DNA of 64,000 bases from Pseudanabaena sp. ABRG5-3 (GCF_003967015.1 NZ_AP017561.1:150765-214764); one strand, 5' to 3'. Counted from the stretch's first letter, positions 54,840 to 63,853 are shown. Made by a program: numbers and translations. Notes: generated by a model from the sequence alone, not told the origin.

Positions 54840-55537
54840 TAGAAATCAATGTCATCCAAATCAAGAGTATTAGGATCAACTAGTTGCTGTAACTGACTAG
54901 GATCAGCACTGCGAGATCGCGTTGCCACAGAAAATGTCACCCAACGAAAGAATCTCTGGATATTGGTTTCATCAGCCGCAAAAACAGGAATTTGCGTACT
55001 TTGATTAGCAACAAAGGCATTGAGAACATCTCGATCAATATCTTCACCAATTCCCATTGCAAACCTTACAGCCTTACTTGCTCGGTCTGATGTTAGTAAT
55101 TTATTCAGGGATTCTTTCCAGTTTTTACTAGCTTTTCCTTTGTCGTCAGTAGGCACACCATCGGAAACCAAAATTAAATTCGGGTAGTATGAACGGTTGG
55201 GAATAGTATCACGATCCTCAATCAATTGATTGACAAGATCAAAGGCTGCTGCCATAGGAGTCGTCCCCTCTGCCTTCATGTCCTCCCATTGAATCTTAGA
55301 AGCAGGAGTTAGGGGAATGTGGAGTACTGCGCCACCTTTGCCGAAACTAATCACCGCAACATGAATATCGGCAAGCGCAAAGTTATCGTCCTTGAACTCT
55401 TGAATCATAGAAGCGATCGCCCGATTCAGAATGGCTATTTTGCCTTGCTTAGTCATACTCCCACTAACATCTGCCAAAATGATCACAGGCATCATCCGCG
55501 CCGTCGGTACTGTAAAACTCTTAAATTTACTACTCAT
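54839..55537 (-). CDS. vWA-domain protein, TerY-like
   Basis: A 232-residue protein from ATG 55537 (MSSKFKSF). A GGGGG run lies 8 bases upstream, and an ATG seven codons earlier has no ribosome site. The MIDAS metal site is complete: DVSGSM, T in EGTTPMAAAF, and D in LVSDGVPTDD. Soluble TerY-like vWA proteins start the vWA-phosphatase-kinase triad and probably scaffold it. It is the first gene of the seven-gene minus-strand operon. The 234 bp upstream are AT-rich and should hold the promoter, but I see no clear hexamers. Confidence 0.9.
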   Translation of the reverse strand: MSSKFKSFTVPTARMMPVIILADVSGSMTKQGKIAILNRAIASMIQEFKDDNFALADIHVAVISFGKGGAVLHIPLTPASKIQWEDMKAEGTTPMAAAFDLVNQLIEDRDTIPNRSYYPNLILVSDGVPTDDKGKASKNWKESLNKLLTSDRASKAVRFAMGIGEDIDRDVLNAFVANQSTQIPVFAADETNIQRFFRWVTFSVATRSRSADPSQLQQLVDPNTLDLDDIDF

Positions 55538-55771
55538 AGAAATGCCCCCGATGATCAATATTTAAAATTCACTGGTTTCTAGATTTACTACTTGCTATAG
55601 GGCAAGGACTAATGATGTCTGCTTAGCTGTAATACAAGGTTTATCAAGTGTTATAGGCACTGTATCAGATGTTATTCACTTTTTTGATGACAAAAAAGCA
55701 ATGTTTACGAAATCATATTTTTTAAGTTGAATGTACACGCAGAGAGAAAATTAGGATAATTTGCAGCTCCC

Positions 55772-56494
55772 TTAAAAATATTCTGATTCATCACTAATAG
55801 ATTGGAGCAAGAACAAACCTAAAGCTTTATTCAATGCTTGATTATCCTGTGGACAACGCGCATCCGTGAGACATCTTGGACAACCATATTGACAATTACA
55901 AGCCTCAACTAATTGAGCAGCCCGAACAGCAAACGCTTCAAAGCGATCAAATAATTCCTCGCAAGTGCCATTACCGCCATCGGTCGTATCAAAAAAATAG
56001 GCAATCGTCTTTAATGTATTGACGCGATTTTTCTCAGTTTCACAGTAGCTATTCAAATCTTGGCGATCGCTCAGCACTAATAAAGGGACGGAAATCCCAA
56101 TCTGATGACAAATTGAATGCAAGGCTAGATCGGCAGGCTCTGTTTGAAATAGAGGGGTAAGTTCTGAAGGAATTTCATTGCCAAATTGATTTTCTATCTG
56201 TTGTTTGAGTTTATTGGCATATTCTTGTAATGGCTCCGCTAACTCCAAGTTCATCTCAATCCTCAATACTGGGACTTGATACTGAGTCGTATAAGCTACA
56301 TCAAATAGATTTTCTTCTTCGACTTCTGTAATTTCTGCTAATCTAGTTGGTTTGCTACAGGCAGTACAAATATCAGATGGCATTGGTTGATGGTAGCGTG
56401 AACAACGGGGATGGCTACAGGTAATTGTTCTCACTTTGCTGATCAAGTTATAGCCCGTTACATGATTCGTAATTTCAGCCCAGCTAAGGGTCAA
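55772..56494 (-). pseudogene. DUF1998 C-terminal fragment of a YprA-family helicase
   Basis: 240 residues from a TTG. The frame stays open upstream for only a few codons before the transposase remnant. The N-terminal part has a zinc ribbon (CSHPRCSRY, CTACSKP). The rest is a DUF1998/MZB domain with DTTDGGNGTC and a cysteine cluster CNCQYGCPRC. In intact proteins this domain follows a helicase core, which is missing here, and the fragment abuts an IS1595-type remnant, so a deletion is likely. A free-standing DrmB-like role cannot be excluded because the ORF is uninterrupted. It lies upstream of the TerY-P operon on the same strand. Confidence 0.75.
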
Positions 56495-56501
56495 GCGTAA
56501 T

Positions 56502-56768
56502 TTATCCCATTAAGTACAGACACAATATCCACATCCGTAGTGGTTGATGGTGTCCTGCGAATATTGTGTCGGTTAGATCGTCAAAGTTGGCGTTGCAAGT
56601 TTTACATTGGTATCTTTGACGGGCAGGTTGTGTTTCATCTTTCCCTCGCTTGATCACCTCTGAGCTTTGACATTTTGGACAGCATACTCCTGTCGCCCAT
56701 CTCATCTGTCTGACTGTTTCGTAACATTTTTCATCATCAATGAGATGGCTTAAATTCACACTCAGCAT
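56502..56768 (-). pseudogene. IS1595-type transposase, N-terminal fragment
   Basis: 88 residues with the N-terminal zinc ribbon of IS1595/ISXO2 transposases: WATGVCCPKC, then YQCKTCNANFDDLTDTIF and RMWILCLYLMG. The frame stops at TAA right after LYLMG, where family members continue for about 200 residues. The DDE-type core is absent. Its break point adjoins the DUF1998 fragment, marking the junction of the rearrangement. Confidence 0.88.
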
Positions 56769-56932
56769 ACTGTTCGCTGCTTCTAGATTTCGCTACAATT
56801 TTATCAATTTATTCCTTTGCCTCTCCTCCCCGAAACTCCTATTGAGCCTATTTTTTTATCAAACTTTGATTAGCTAGGGTAAAAATTGCCTATGCACAGC
56901 TAGATAAGTACAGAGAGTTCGACACTTTATGT

Positions 56933-57148
56933 TCAACACGATGTTTTAGCAATGGGCAAATCATCTCCAGCTTTTAGTGTTAATCTCGCATCTACAGTAG
57001 AGAGAAATTCAGTTTTGCCTTGAAGTAAAATCAGCCATTCATGAAGTTATTGGTCATCCTATCGTTAAGATTTAGTATTTTGTCTTGGAGAAAGAATGTG
57101 TTCAATCTGGATATTTTTACCAGCAATAATTTGCTCAATTTTTTCTAG
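56933..57148 (-). pseudogene. Decayed cupin-domain gene
   Basis: Two pieces in different frames still align to a small cupin protein. The first is EKIEQIIAGKNIQIEHILSP, ending in a stop. The second is HEWLILLQGKTEF followed by ARLTLKAGDDLPIA, also ending in a stop. The usual WxDQ segment between them is deleted. No start codon remains. With the IS1595 relic it marks the 628-bp stretch before parA as degenerate. Confidence 0.55.
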
Positions 57149-57276
57149 CTGATATACTTATTTCTTGAGAAAGTTCATATATACTCGACGCAACTTTTGG
57201 GTTTTAGGATTTAAAAAATGATTTAACTACACCAAGGTTGTTGACACAAAAGGCTTTAGGGATTTTCAGTAGCAAC

Positions 57277-57314
57277 TTATATTTCTGGTTACAACGTTGT
57301 AACCAGAAATATAA
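57277..57314. promoter_or_regulatory. 38-bp perfect palindrome upstream of parA
   Basis: The left arm TTATATTTCTGGTTACAAC is followed immediately by its exact reverse complement, with no spacer. It lies 82 bp before parA and directly upstream of the candidate -35. It is a strong candidate for a partition-site or ParA/ParB operator. I saw no second copy in the window. Confidence 0.75.
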
Positions 57315-57337
57315 ACCAGAATAATCCACTCAAAAAG

Positions 57338-57365
57338 TTGCAAGTTCCAAAAAATGTTGTATTGT
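57338..57365 (+). promoter_or_regulatory. Candidate parAB promoter
   Basis: TTGCAA at 57338-57343 and TATTGT at 57360-57365 with a 16-bp spacer, placing transcription start near 57372 and leaving a short leader before ATG 57397. Confidence 0.5.
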
Positions 57366-57396
57366 AAAACAGCTTTGTCAAAACTGCCCAAAAGCT

Positions 57397-58191
57397 ATGA
57401 CTAAAATTATTGCATTATTTAATCAAGCTGGCGGAGTTGGTAAGTCTACAGTTACCCAAAACTTGGGCTATCACCTTGCTTTAAGAGATCATCGAGTCCT
57501 ATTAGTAGACATGGACCCGCAAGCTTCATTAACTATTTTCATGGGGATTGATATTACAAATTTACAGGACACAATCTACGATGCACTTATCGCAGAGGAA
57601 CCAGAAAACGAGAATGACCGAGTTGCCATATCGATCTACCCAGAACAGTTACACAAAATGAGTTTGGCTCCCTCATCAGTTGCTTTGGCAAATGCCGAGA
57701 TCCGCCTAGCCACAGCTATACAGCGTGAATTTCGACTTAAAGAAATTTTAGAACCTATTCTTGATGACTATGACTTTATTCTGATTGATTGTCCACCTAG
57801 CCTAGGGCTGTTAAGTATCAATTGTTTAGTAGCTGCAACTCATATGTTAGTGCCAATTGAAACTCAGTACAAAGCTTTAATGGGTACTGATATGTTACTG
57901 GGAACATTCCGAACAATTCGCCGTAAGCTGAATAAAAGCTTAGCGATCGCAGGTTTTTTGCCAACGAGATATTGGTCTAGTAACTCCATGGATCGTCATA
58001 CTCTTGAGTCTATTAATTCACAATTATCCCAGATCGGAACTGTATTCTCTCCTTTACCTCGTGCTACTGCTGTATCTGAAGCATCTCAATATGGTAAGCC
58101 TTTTATGGAATACATTAAGAAGAAAAGCGAAAACCACTTAGCGGTTTTAGCAGTTTTTGATGAACTATCGTTAGCAATGGAGGCACTGTAA
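57397..58191 (+). CDS. parA: ParA-family plasmid partition ATPase
   Basis: A 264-residue ParA. The P-loop is FNQAGGVGKST: the signature lysine usual at the start of the deviant Walker A (K-GGVGKT) is Ala here. Walker A' is LLVDMDPQASL and Walker B is FILIDCPPSLG. There is no N-terminal helix-turn-helix, as in short type Ib or chromosomal-type ParA. It pairs with parB, whose ATG overlaps its stop (TAATG). It moves plasmid copies along the nucleoid together with ParB and a centromere. Confidence 0.92.
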   Translation: MTKIIALFNQAGGVGKSTVTQNLGYHLALRDHRVLLVDMDPQASLTIFMGIDITNLQDTIYDALIAEEPENENDRVAISIYPEQLHKMSLAPSSVALANAEIRLATAIQREFRLKEILEPILDDYDFILIDCPPSLGLLSINCLVAATHMLVPIETQYKALMGTDMLLGTFRTIRRKLNKSLAIAGFLPTRYWSSNSMDRHTLESINSQLSQIGTVFSPLPRATAVSEASQYGKPFMEYIKKKSENHLAVLAVFDELSLAMEAL

Positions 58192-59138
58192 TGCAGAAAA
58201 ATTTAAATTCTGAGAGAACAAAGTTAAAAAATTTAGCTCCACTCCTGCTTGATGAAGATGAAGATTTTGGATTAAATCGAGAGATTGAAATCAACAAAAT
58301 TGCTCTCCCCCCTCACCAGCCCCGACGCTACTTTGATCCTGAAAAAATGCAGGAATTAGTTGCTTCGATCAAGCAGCATGGTGTTTTAGAGCCAATTTTA
58401 TTACGTTCAATAAAATCGGATCAGTACTCTGATCATTATGAGCTAGTTGCTGGAGAAAGACGCTTTAGAGCATGTAAAGGAATTGGACTTTCAAAAATTC
58501 CTGCCATTGTCAAAGAGTTATCAGATGAAGAAGCCAGTTTAATTCGATTGGTTGAAAACTTGCATCGAGAGAACCTTAATCCTGTCGAAGAAACCGAAGC
58601 TATTTTACAGATTTTGGCTCTGAAGTTAGGAATTTCTCAAGAACAAGCGATCGCTATTTTATATAGGATGCGTCATGAAGTTCGTGGTGAGGTTGACAAG
58701 AATACTGTAAGCGATTCAGAAGTTGAAATTATCAAATCAACCTTTGAAGGTTTTGGCTTAATCAAATGGGAAACTTTTATATCCCATCGGTTACCTTTAC
58801 TAAATTTACCGATGGAAGTGCTAGAAGCACTACGTCAAGGACAAATCGAATACACCAAAGCAACAGCGATCGCTACGGTTAAAGATGCCACTCTGCGACA
58901 ATCATTATTAAATGAAACTATTAACGAGAGTCTACCACTAGCACAGATCAAGGATAAAATTCGCGATATCAAGGCAGGTCAAATTATTGAAAAACCCGTC
59001 ACACTCAAGTCTAGGTTTACAAGCTCTATTCAAAAGCTCAAAAAATCACCAGTTTGGAATGACAAGAAAAAGCAAAAGTCCCTAGAAAAACTTATAGCTC
59101 AGATTGAAGCTTTAATCGGGCAGGAAGAACCGTCATAA
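58191..59138 (+). CDS. parB: ParB-family partition protein
   Basis: A 315-residue ParB. The N-terminal Noc/ParB domain has PHQPRRYFD, HGVLEPILLR, the CTPase motif GERRFRA and VENLHRENLNPVEE. A central helix-turn-helix follows (ILALKLGISQEQA) with an inserted loop ~150-175. The C-terminal ~60 residues are basic and helical and should dimerise. It is translationally coupled to parA. It likely binds the 38-bp palindrome or another centromere nearby. It runs to within 2 bp of the convergent gene. Confidence 0.92.
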   Translation: MQKNLNSERTKLKNLAPLLLDEDEDFGLNREIEINKIALPPHQPRRYFDPEKMQELVASIKQHGVLEPILLRSIKSDQYSDHYELVAGERRFRACKGIGLSKIPAIVKELSDEEASLIRLVENLHRENLNPVEETEAILQILALKLGISQEQAIAILYRMRHEVRGEVDKNTVSDSEVEIIKSTFEGFGLIKWETFISHRLPLLNLPMEVLEALRQGQIEYTKATAIATVKDATLRQSLLNETINESLPLAQIKDKIRDIKAGQIIEKPVTLKSRFTSSIQKLKKSPVWNDKKKQKSLEKLIAQIEALIGQEEPS

Positions 59139-59139
59139 G

Positions 59140-59652
59140 CTAATAAATCCAAGGAATTAACTTTTTCACAGAAGTACGATAGTTGGCATAGGCAGAAAAT
59201 TTTTCTGTGAGCCAAACTTCTTCTTTTGTCGCTTTAGCATCAAAGAAAATGAATAGAGCGATCGCACCTAGAAAATGTACCCAACTTATTTGCCAACTCG
59301 CATAAGTAAAGGCAAGTAAGATAACACCACTATATAAAGGATGACGCACCAAACCATAAATACCCGTTTGCAGTAACTGCCCATCATCTCTAGGATGCGG
59401 TAATGGAGTCAGATTTTGACCAAGATCGACAAGAGAACGCCCTAACAAAATCATTGCCCCAATACCAAACCCAGCAGTTAGCCCTAAACTTGCATAGGGC
59501 ACAACAGGTGAATCTATATTGATAAAACTAGGTTGAACATTCGGTAAAATTACAAAGCCGAGCAATAAAACACCCTGAGCAACTACCCAATATTCACCAC
59601 GCAATCCGCGCCACCAATCACTAGTGATACCCCAATCTGACAATAGTTTCAT
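59140..59652 (-). CDS. Isoprenylcysteine carboxyl methyltransferase-family membrane protein
   Basis: A 170-residue membrane protein with about four hydrophobic helices. The C-terminal SAM-binding signature of the ICMT/PEMT superfamily is present: GLVRHPLYSGVILL, then a late acidic EEVWL and YANYRTSVKKLIP. Bacterial members methylate small molecules or lipids, and the substrate here is unknown. It is divergent from the next methyltransferase, with a 38-bp gap. Confidence 0.85.
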   Translation of the reverse strand: MKLLSDWGITSDWWRGLRGEYWVVAQGVLLLGFVILPNVQPSFINIDSPVVPYASLGLTAGFGIGAMILLGRSLVDLGQNLTPLPHPRDDGQLLQTGIYGLVRHPLYSGVILLAFTYASWQISWVHFLGAIALFIFFDAKATKEEVWLTEKFSAYANYRTSVKKLIPWIY

Positions 59653-59690
59653 AAGTCAATTACCAGAATATTCTCAGTCTAACCAAGTCT

Positions 59691-60293
59691 ATGCTACCAA
59701 CAACCGATCCCCAATATTGGGAACAACGCTATCAAGAAAATACCGCCAAGTGGGATATCGGCATGGCAGCCCCTCCTTTTACAAGTTTATTAACATCAAG
59801 GGAAGCGCCGATCGCAGGAAAGACCGCAGTAATAGGCTGTGGTCAAGGACATGATGCAATTTTATTTGCCAAACATGGCTTTGAGACGATTGGTTTTGAC
59901 TTTGCACCAAGCGCGATCGCCCTCGGACAAAAGCTTAGTCAAACCATGGGAATATCCATGCAATTTCTACAAAGAGATATTTTTGCATTACCCCAAGAAT
60001 TGCCCGCCAGTTTTGACTATGAGATCGAACATACGTGTTTCTGCGCGATCCGTCCCGAACAACGCCCTGATTACGTGAAAATGGTGCGGTCAATTTTAAA
60101 ACCAACGGGAGAATTAATTGCCTTATTCTGGGCGCACAATCGACCTGATGGTCCACCATTTGGTACAACACTGGAGGAAATCCAAGATTTATTCGCATCT
60201 AGTTTTGACACATCCAATATCTCATCAGTCAGTAACTCAATCGCCTCACGCAGTGGAGAAGAATATCTGGCTAGATTTAGGGTTTTAAGATGA
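59691..60293 (+). CDS. TPMT-family SAM-dependent methyltransferase
   Basis: A 200-residue soluble methyltransferase. The start YWEQRYQENTAKWDIGMAAPPF is typical of the thiopurine S-methyltransferase family in bacteria. SAM motif I reads VIGCGQGHDA, followed by TIGFDFAPSAI. Later it has CFCAIRPEQRPDYV and PTGELIALFW. Such proteins often methylate thiols, selenium compounds or halides. It is paired head-to-head with the ICMT-family gene. It is accessory to the plasmid and not related to defence as far as visible. Confidence 0.88.
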   Translation: MLPTTDPQYWEQRYQENTAKWDIGMAAPPFTSLLTSREAPIAGKTAVIGCGQGHDAILFAKHGFETIGFDFAPSAIALGQKLSQTMGISMQFLQRDIFALPQELPASFDYEIEHTCFCAIRPEQRPDYVKMVRSILKPTGELIALFWAHNRPDGPPFGTTLEEIQDLFASSFDTSNISSVSNSIASRSGEEYLARFRVLR

Positions 60294-60309
60294 GTTCAAG
60301 CATAGTCAG

Positions 60310-63300
60310 CTAGAGAGCCAAGAGAACCAAAGATGAGAACAACTTCTGACGAGCATGATTAGAAAGCCTCGCCAGAACATGGCTATGTAAATAGGTTGGA
60401 ATATGCTCTGCAAAGAACTCAAAAATGCCAACCAAAGACTCCTTAATCGGGATATCTTCATTCAAAAACAACTCAGTCGCACCAACCCAAAGGTCAACAA
60501 TAGCTAGATCCTGAGAATCAGAAAGAGTCATAAGATTTTCATTAAAACAATGGATCAATTGGTTATATAGGTTATCTAATAACGAATTGATCCAATCCCA
60601 ATGATGCAGCAAAACACCACGGGAAATATCAAAATAATGACATAGCTGGCGTTGAGAAGCATTGAGCAAATCAAACCCACCATCGGTAACAGAACTAATC
60701 ACCTGAGCCACCTTGAATTGCAAAAGCTCCAAATTAGACATCGCAGCAGGAGTGATATCCCCAGACTTAATAAGCGTATGAGGAAGATCACCCAAATCAA
60801 AATCAGACAAAAAATAAATCTTGTCCCCATTCCGAAAGCGATCGCCCGCCTTCCGCCCAAAACACTGCTGGACAGTAGCCAAAATATGGCGATCGACAAA
60901 CGCCGCAAAAGCAGGATCTTTCTCAACTGGGTGTAACCCTGACATCGCCACATAATCAGCACGCAGCATCGCAATATTGGCACAAGGAGTACCAACAATC
61001 ACAAAAGTCCTCGCATCCTTAAAATCATTAGAACCACGAGAATCACGGAACCAGAAACCATGAGCATCCGACTTAGCAAACTTTTTAAAATCAATCACCC
61101 TAGTAGTTGGATCAAGATTTAAAAGATGATTAATAATCGCCTCAACCTTCGCCGACTGAGCATCACTCCGCTGCAACCCCAAACGCCCCAGATTATGTAC
61201 CTGCAAAATCTCAGGCATCACTAACGCACCCGATTGCTTAATCCTATGCACAGAAGCATTAAGCCGCATCTCCAGATCCCTCACATCAATCGTCGCATCC
61301 AGATAAAGATTAGCCATCGACCGAAGAGCAATATCCCGCAAGCGTTCATCCAAAAGAGAAACCGTTAATCTCTCATACTGAATATGCAAATCCCCATGAG
61401 AAATAACCCCAGAAAGAATATCCAAAAACTCCACCAACCACTGCTTCAACACCTCATGGTCAATCCTCTTCTCAATCTCATGACTATTAAGAGTCGTCAT
61501 CTGCTTCAGCAAAGAATTAACCCTAGCTAACTCCCGCTTATCCCGACCCTTAACATTTTCAAACTCCGAATCCGCAACCCCATCAACCGTATCAAGAATT
61601 GAAAGATCAGGCTTCAGCAAGTCCGCCAGCAAAGCCGTATCAATCACCTCAGGAATTGCCGACTTAATCCCATGAAAATCCAGACCATGATAGGACTTAT
61701 CACCCAGCAACCCATGCAACTTGTTGAGAACATCAATGATTTGCTGCTTATGGACAAGACTAGAGCGAGAAATCACAGCGATCGCCCGATCCACATCATC
61801 ACGACCAACCGAAACCTGACGCATCGTCGTTAAACTCTCCGATACCTCCTCCCAAACGAGTAAAGTCTTTGAATAATCAAACTCATTAGGACTAGGTAAA
61901 CTCGCAGGATGAGAACGCAAAATCTTAGAATTAAAAGCGATCGCCCGTTGATGACGAAAGCCAAAACCATCACCCGAACTGCCACGGCAAGCATTAAGCA
62001 AAGGGCAAGTCTCACAAATTATCTTCGTATCGGAAATCGCCTTATCGCGTAAAGCCGAAATTGCTCCAGTCCGAGAGCAATTCGCCATAGTCATTAACTC
62101 ATCACCCGCCTTAGCACGACGTAACTTACCTGACTTAGAAACTAGACCATTATGCCGAGCAGGCAGAATCGCCCAATCCTGCAAAGTTGCCGTGGTGACA
62201 TTACGCGAATCATTAGATATATAGATAATCCTTTCAACACCATCAAACATTTCAGGACGCAAGCGCCCCGCATCATAACTTTTACCCGTACCCGTCGCCG
62301 ACGCATCAAGGACATGTTTGTGAGTTAGTAATGAATCACGCCAAGTTGCCAACCTTGCCCCCGACTCATATTCAAATTGGGGGAAGACTGATTGAGGCGA
62401 TCTGTCAACCTTATTAGTAAAACCCTTGGTAGTCTTCTTTGGAAAAAGCTTGTCTTTCAACCATTGAAATGGTGAAAACTTGGGCTTAGGCTGGTAATTA
62501 GCAATCTGGAAAAACTGCTCCACCGTCAAAAGCTGAATCGCTGCATCACCAGACAACTCATCAATATCATCATCAGTTTTAGCAAACTGTCCCCACCAGA
62601 GAACATCAACTGCAAAATCTAGCTCAGTCAGAAAATCGAGATTTTTCTCATGGCGGCGCATTACTGATGGGTTGGCAATATCACCCGCATCGATCGCATA
62701 TTCCAACCTTGTTAACTTAGGCTTAGCCCCAATCGCGTCAAAGTAACTTTGTAAAGTTTCTTTACTAGCCACAAACTGACCACCCGAAGCGCCGATTGCC
62801 ACACAACCACGAAGTTTAGCTGCAAGATAAGGCTTAACACCCGTACCCTCAACTAAAACCACACGTTGACAATCAACCTGAAGATCACCATGAAAAGCAA
62901 GAGGTAACTCACCATTTTGTTGTTGTGCTGAGAGTCCAAAAGGTTTATGCCAGCGATAGCGCCCAGAATCAGCATCACGTAAACGGATTTGAAAACCGAG
63001 AATCTGACCCAATGGATTCTTAATGGGCAGAATATAGCCAGAATTAGTTGATTTAGTACCTAAATACTCAATCTCAAGCTCAGACAAACCACGGCTAACT
63101 AAATCAGCTTTATCTAAACTATCTAAATCGAGTTTTTGTAAATAACCTTGATAAAGGCGATCTCGTTGAGCTGCATCAGGCAACTTCGCTAGACCATCGC
63201 GCTTCGCCGTTTGTTGCGCTAGCCGCAGTCTTAAATTGCGATCTCGACGTTCTTGGCGATCCGACTCAGATTCAGCACGTTTGCGGACATACTTACCTGC

Positions 63301-63501
63301 AAAGTAACTGCCATTAGTCTCACCCAGATATTTCCAATCAGGCAGACCAACATCACTGGGATGGGTCATGCACAAAACAAAATCCTGATTATCCGAAGCA
63401 ATTCGACACTTACCCTTGATGTCATCGCAGATGGGGCAAGGATTATTTGCTTTAGTAGGTGAAAACTTACGAGCAGAATACTGATTATTTAAAGAGGTCA
63501 T
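60310..63501 (-). CDS. Plasmid replication protein, CyRepA1 type (primase-helicase)
   Basis: A 1063-residue protein. The N-terminus has a zinc motif (CPICDDIKGKC and a later CMTH), then ~150 basic residues. A Toprim-like/DUF3854 part follows (VVLVEGTGVKPYLAAKL, GASGGQF). A helicase-like ATPase has Walker A ASATGTGKSYDAG near 397, a CPLLNACRG cysteine pair, and Walker B LLVWEEVSE near 547. Size and order match the CyRepA1 replication proteins of cyanobacterial plasmids such as pSYSA. It should open and prime the origin. A GGGAGG ribosome site precedes ATG 63501, but it can be sequestered in a hairpin with the start codon. It is convergent with the TPMT gene. Confidence 0.8.
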   Translation of the reverse strand: MTSLNNQYSARKFSPTKANNPCPICDDIKGKCRIASDNQDFVLCMTHPSDVGLPDWKYLGETNGSYFAGKYVRKRAESESDRQERRDRNLRLRLAQQTAKRDGLAKLPDAAQRDRLYQGYLQKLDLDSLDKADLVSRGLSELEIEYLGTKSTNSGYILPIKNPLGQILGFQIRLRDADSGRYRWHKPFGLSAQQQNGELPLAFHGDLQVDCQRVVLVEGTGVKPYLAAKLRGCVAIGASGGQFVASKETLQSYFDAIGAKPKLTRLEYAIDAGDIANPSVMRRHEKNLDFLTELDFAVDVLWWGQFAKTDDDIDELSGDAAIQLLTVEQFFQIANYQPKPKFSPFQWLKDKLFPKKTTKGFTNKVDRSPQSVFPQFEYESGARLATWRDSLLTHKHVLDASATGTGKSYDAGRLRPEMFDGVERIIYISNDSRNVTTATLQDWAILPARHNGLVSKSGKLRRAKAGDELMTMANCSRTGAISALRDKAISDTKIICETCPLLNACRGSSGDGFGFRHQRAIAFNSKILRSHPASLPSPNEFDYSKTLLVWEEVSESLTTMRQVSVGRDDVDRAIAVISRSSLVHKQQIIDVLNKLHGLLGDKSYHGLDFHGIKSAIPEVIDTALLADLLKPDLSILDTVDGVADSEFENVKGRDKRELARVNSLLKQMTTLNSHEIEKRIDHEVLKQWLVEFLDILSGVISHGDLHIQYERLTVSLLDERLRDIALRSMANLYLDATIDVRDLEMRLNASVHRIKQSGALVMPEILQVHNLGRLGLQRSDAQSAKVEAIINHLLNLDPTTRVIDFKKFAKSDAHGFWFRDSRGSNDFKDARTFVIVGTPCANIAMLRADYVAMSGLHPVEKDPAFAAFVDRHILATVQQCFGRKAGDRFRNGDKIYFLSDFDLGDLPHTLIKSGDITPAAMSNLELLQFKVAQVISSVTDGGFDLLNASQRQLCHYFDISRGVLLHHWDWINSLLDNLYNQLIHCFNENLMTLSDSQDLAIVDLWVGATELFLNEDIPIKESLVGIFEFFAEHIPTYLHSHVLARLSNHARQKLFSSLVLLAL

Positions 63502-63514
63502 TAGTTTTGACCTC
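63494..63514 (-). promoter_or_regulatory. Hairpin sequestering rep ribosome site and start codon
   Basis: In the rep mRNA, GAGGTCA (63514-63508) lies within the Shine-Dalgarno and pairs perfectly with TGACCTC (63500-63494), which is part of codons 1-3. The loop has seven bases. The AUG lies at the loop-stem border. This could throttle translation. Confidence 0.55.
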
Positions 63515-63651
63515 CCATGAGCTTGCGAAGATAGATCTCAACAAAGATCTGCTCCCGCAAGGGTTGCAAATTTAGAAACATCTAGATTGTCCTGATTGTA
63601 AGGGTTGTAGCGACTTCAATCAGAAAACAGACAGACTTTTTGAATTCAGTT

Positions 63652-63667
63652 CAATAATCAATTATTG
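63652..63667. repeat. 16-bp inverted repeat in rep leader
   Basis: CAATAAT and ATTATTG with a two-base centre, in an AT-rich stretch upstream of rep. Function unknown. Confidence 0.5.
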
Positions 63668-63715
63668 GTTTTTACTAAATTTTAAAAAATTCGCAGCAAA
63701 AACTATTGCTAAACT

Positions 63716-63736
63716 TATATCTTGCGTTAAGATATA
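63716..63736. repeat. 21-bp inverted repeat in rep leader
   Basis: TATATCTT and AAGATATA around GCGTT form a perfect 8-bp stem. It is a possible operator or hairpin within the region between the rep start and the origin-like repeats. Confidence 0.6.
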
Positions 63737-63801
63737 GAGAAGCACTGAACAAAATTGCGTCTTCAAAGCAACATCTGTCCATTTTCGGATATTAAATTTA
63801 A

Positions 63802-63853
63802 AAACCTTCGGGTTTACAAGAAAGCTGGTGAGGTGGAAGTCACTGGCTTTTTT
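63802..63853 (+). ncRNA. Candidate counter-transcribed RNA hairpins with terminator
   Basis: A 5-bp stem with a UUCG tetraloop (63802-63815) is followed by an 11-bp stem containing two G-U wobbles (63821-63831 with 63840-63850) and a run of T. On the plus strand, antisense to the rep leader, this looks like the 3' end of a small RNA with an intrinsic terminator. The minus strand can form the matching hairpins, as in antisense-controlled plasmid replication. No promoter was identified, so the 5' end is unknown. Confidence 0.4.
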
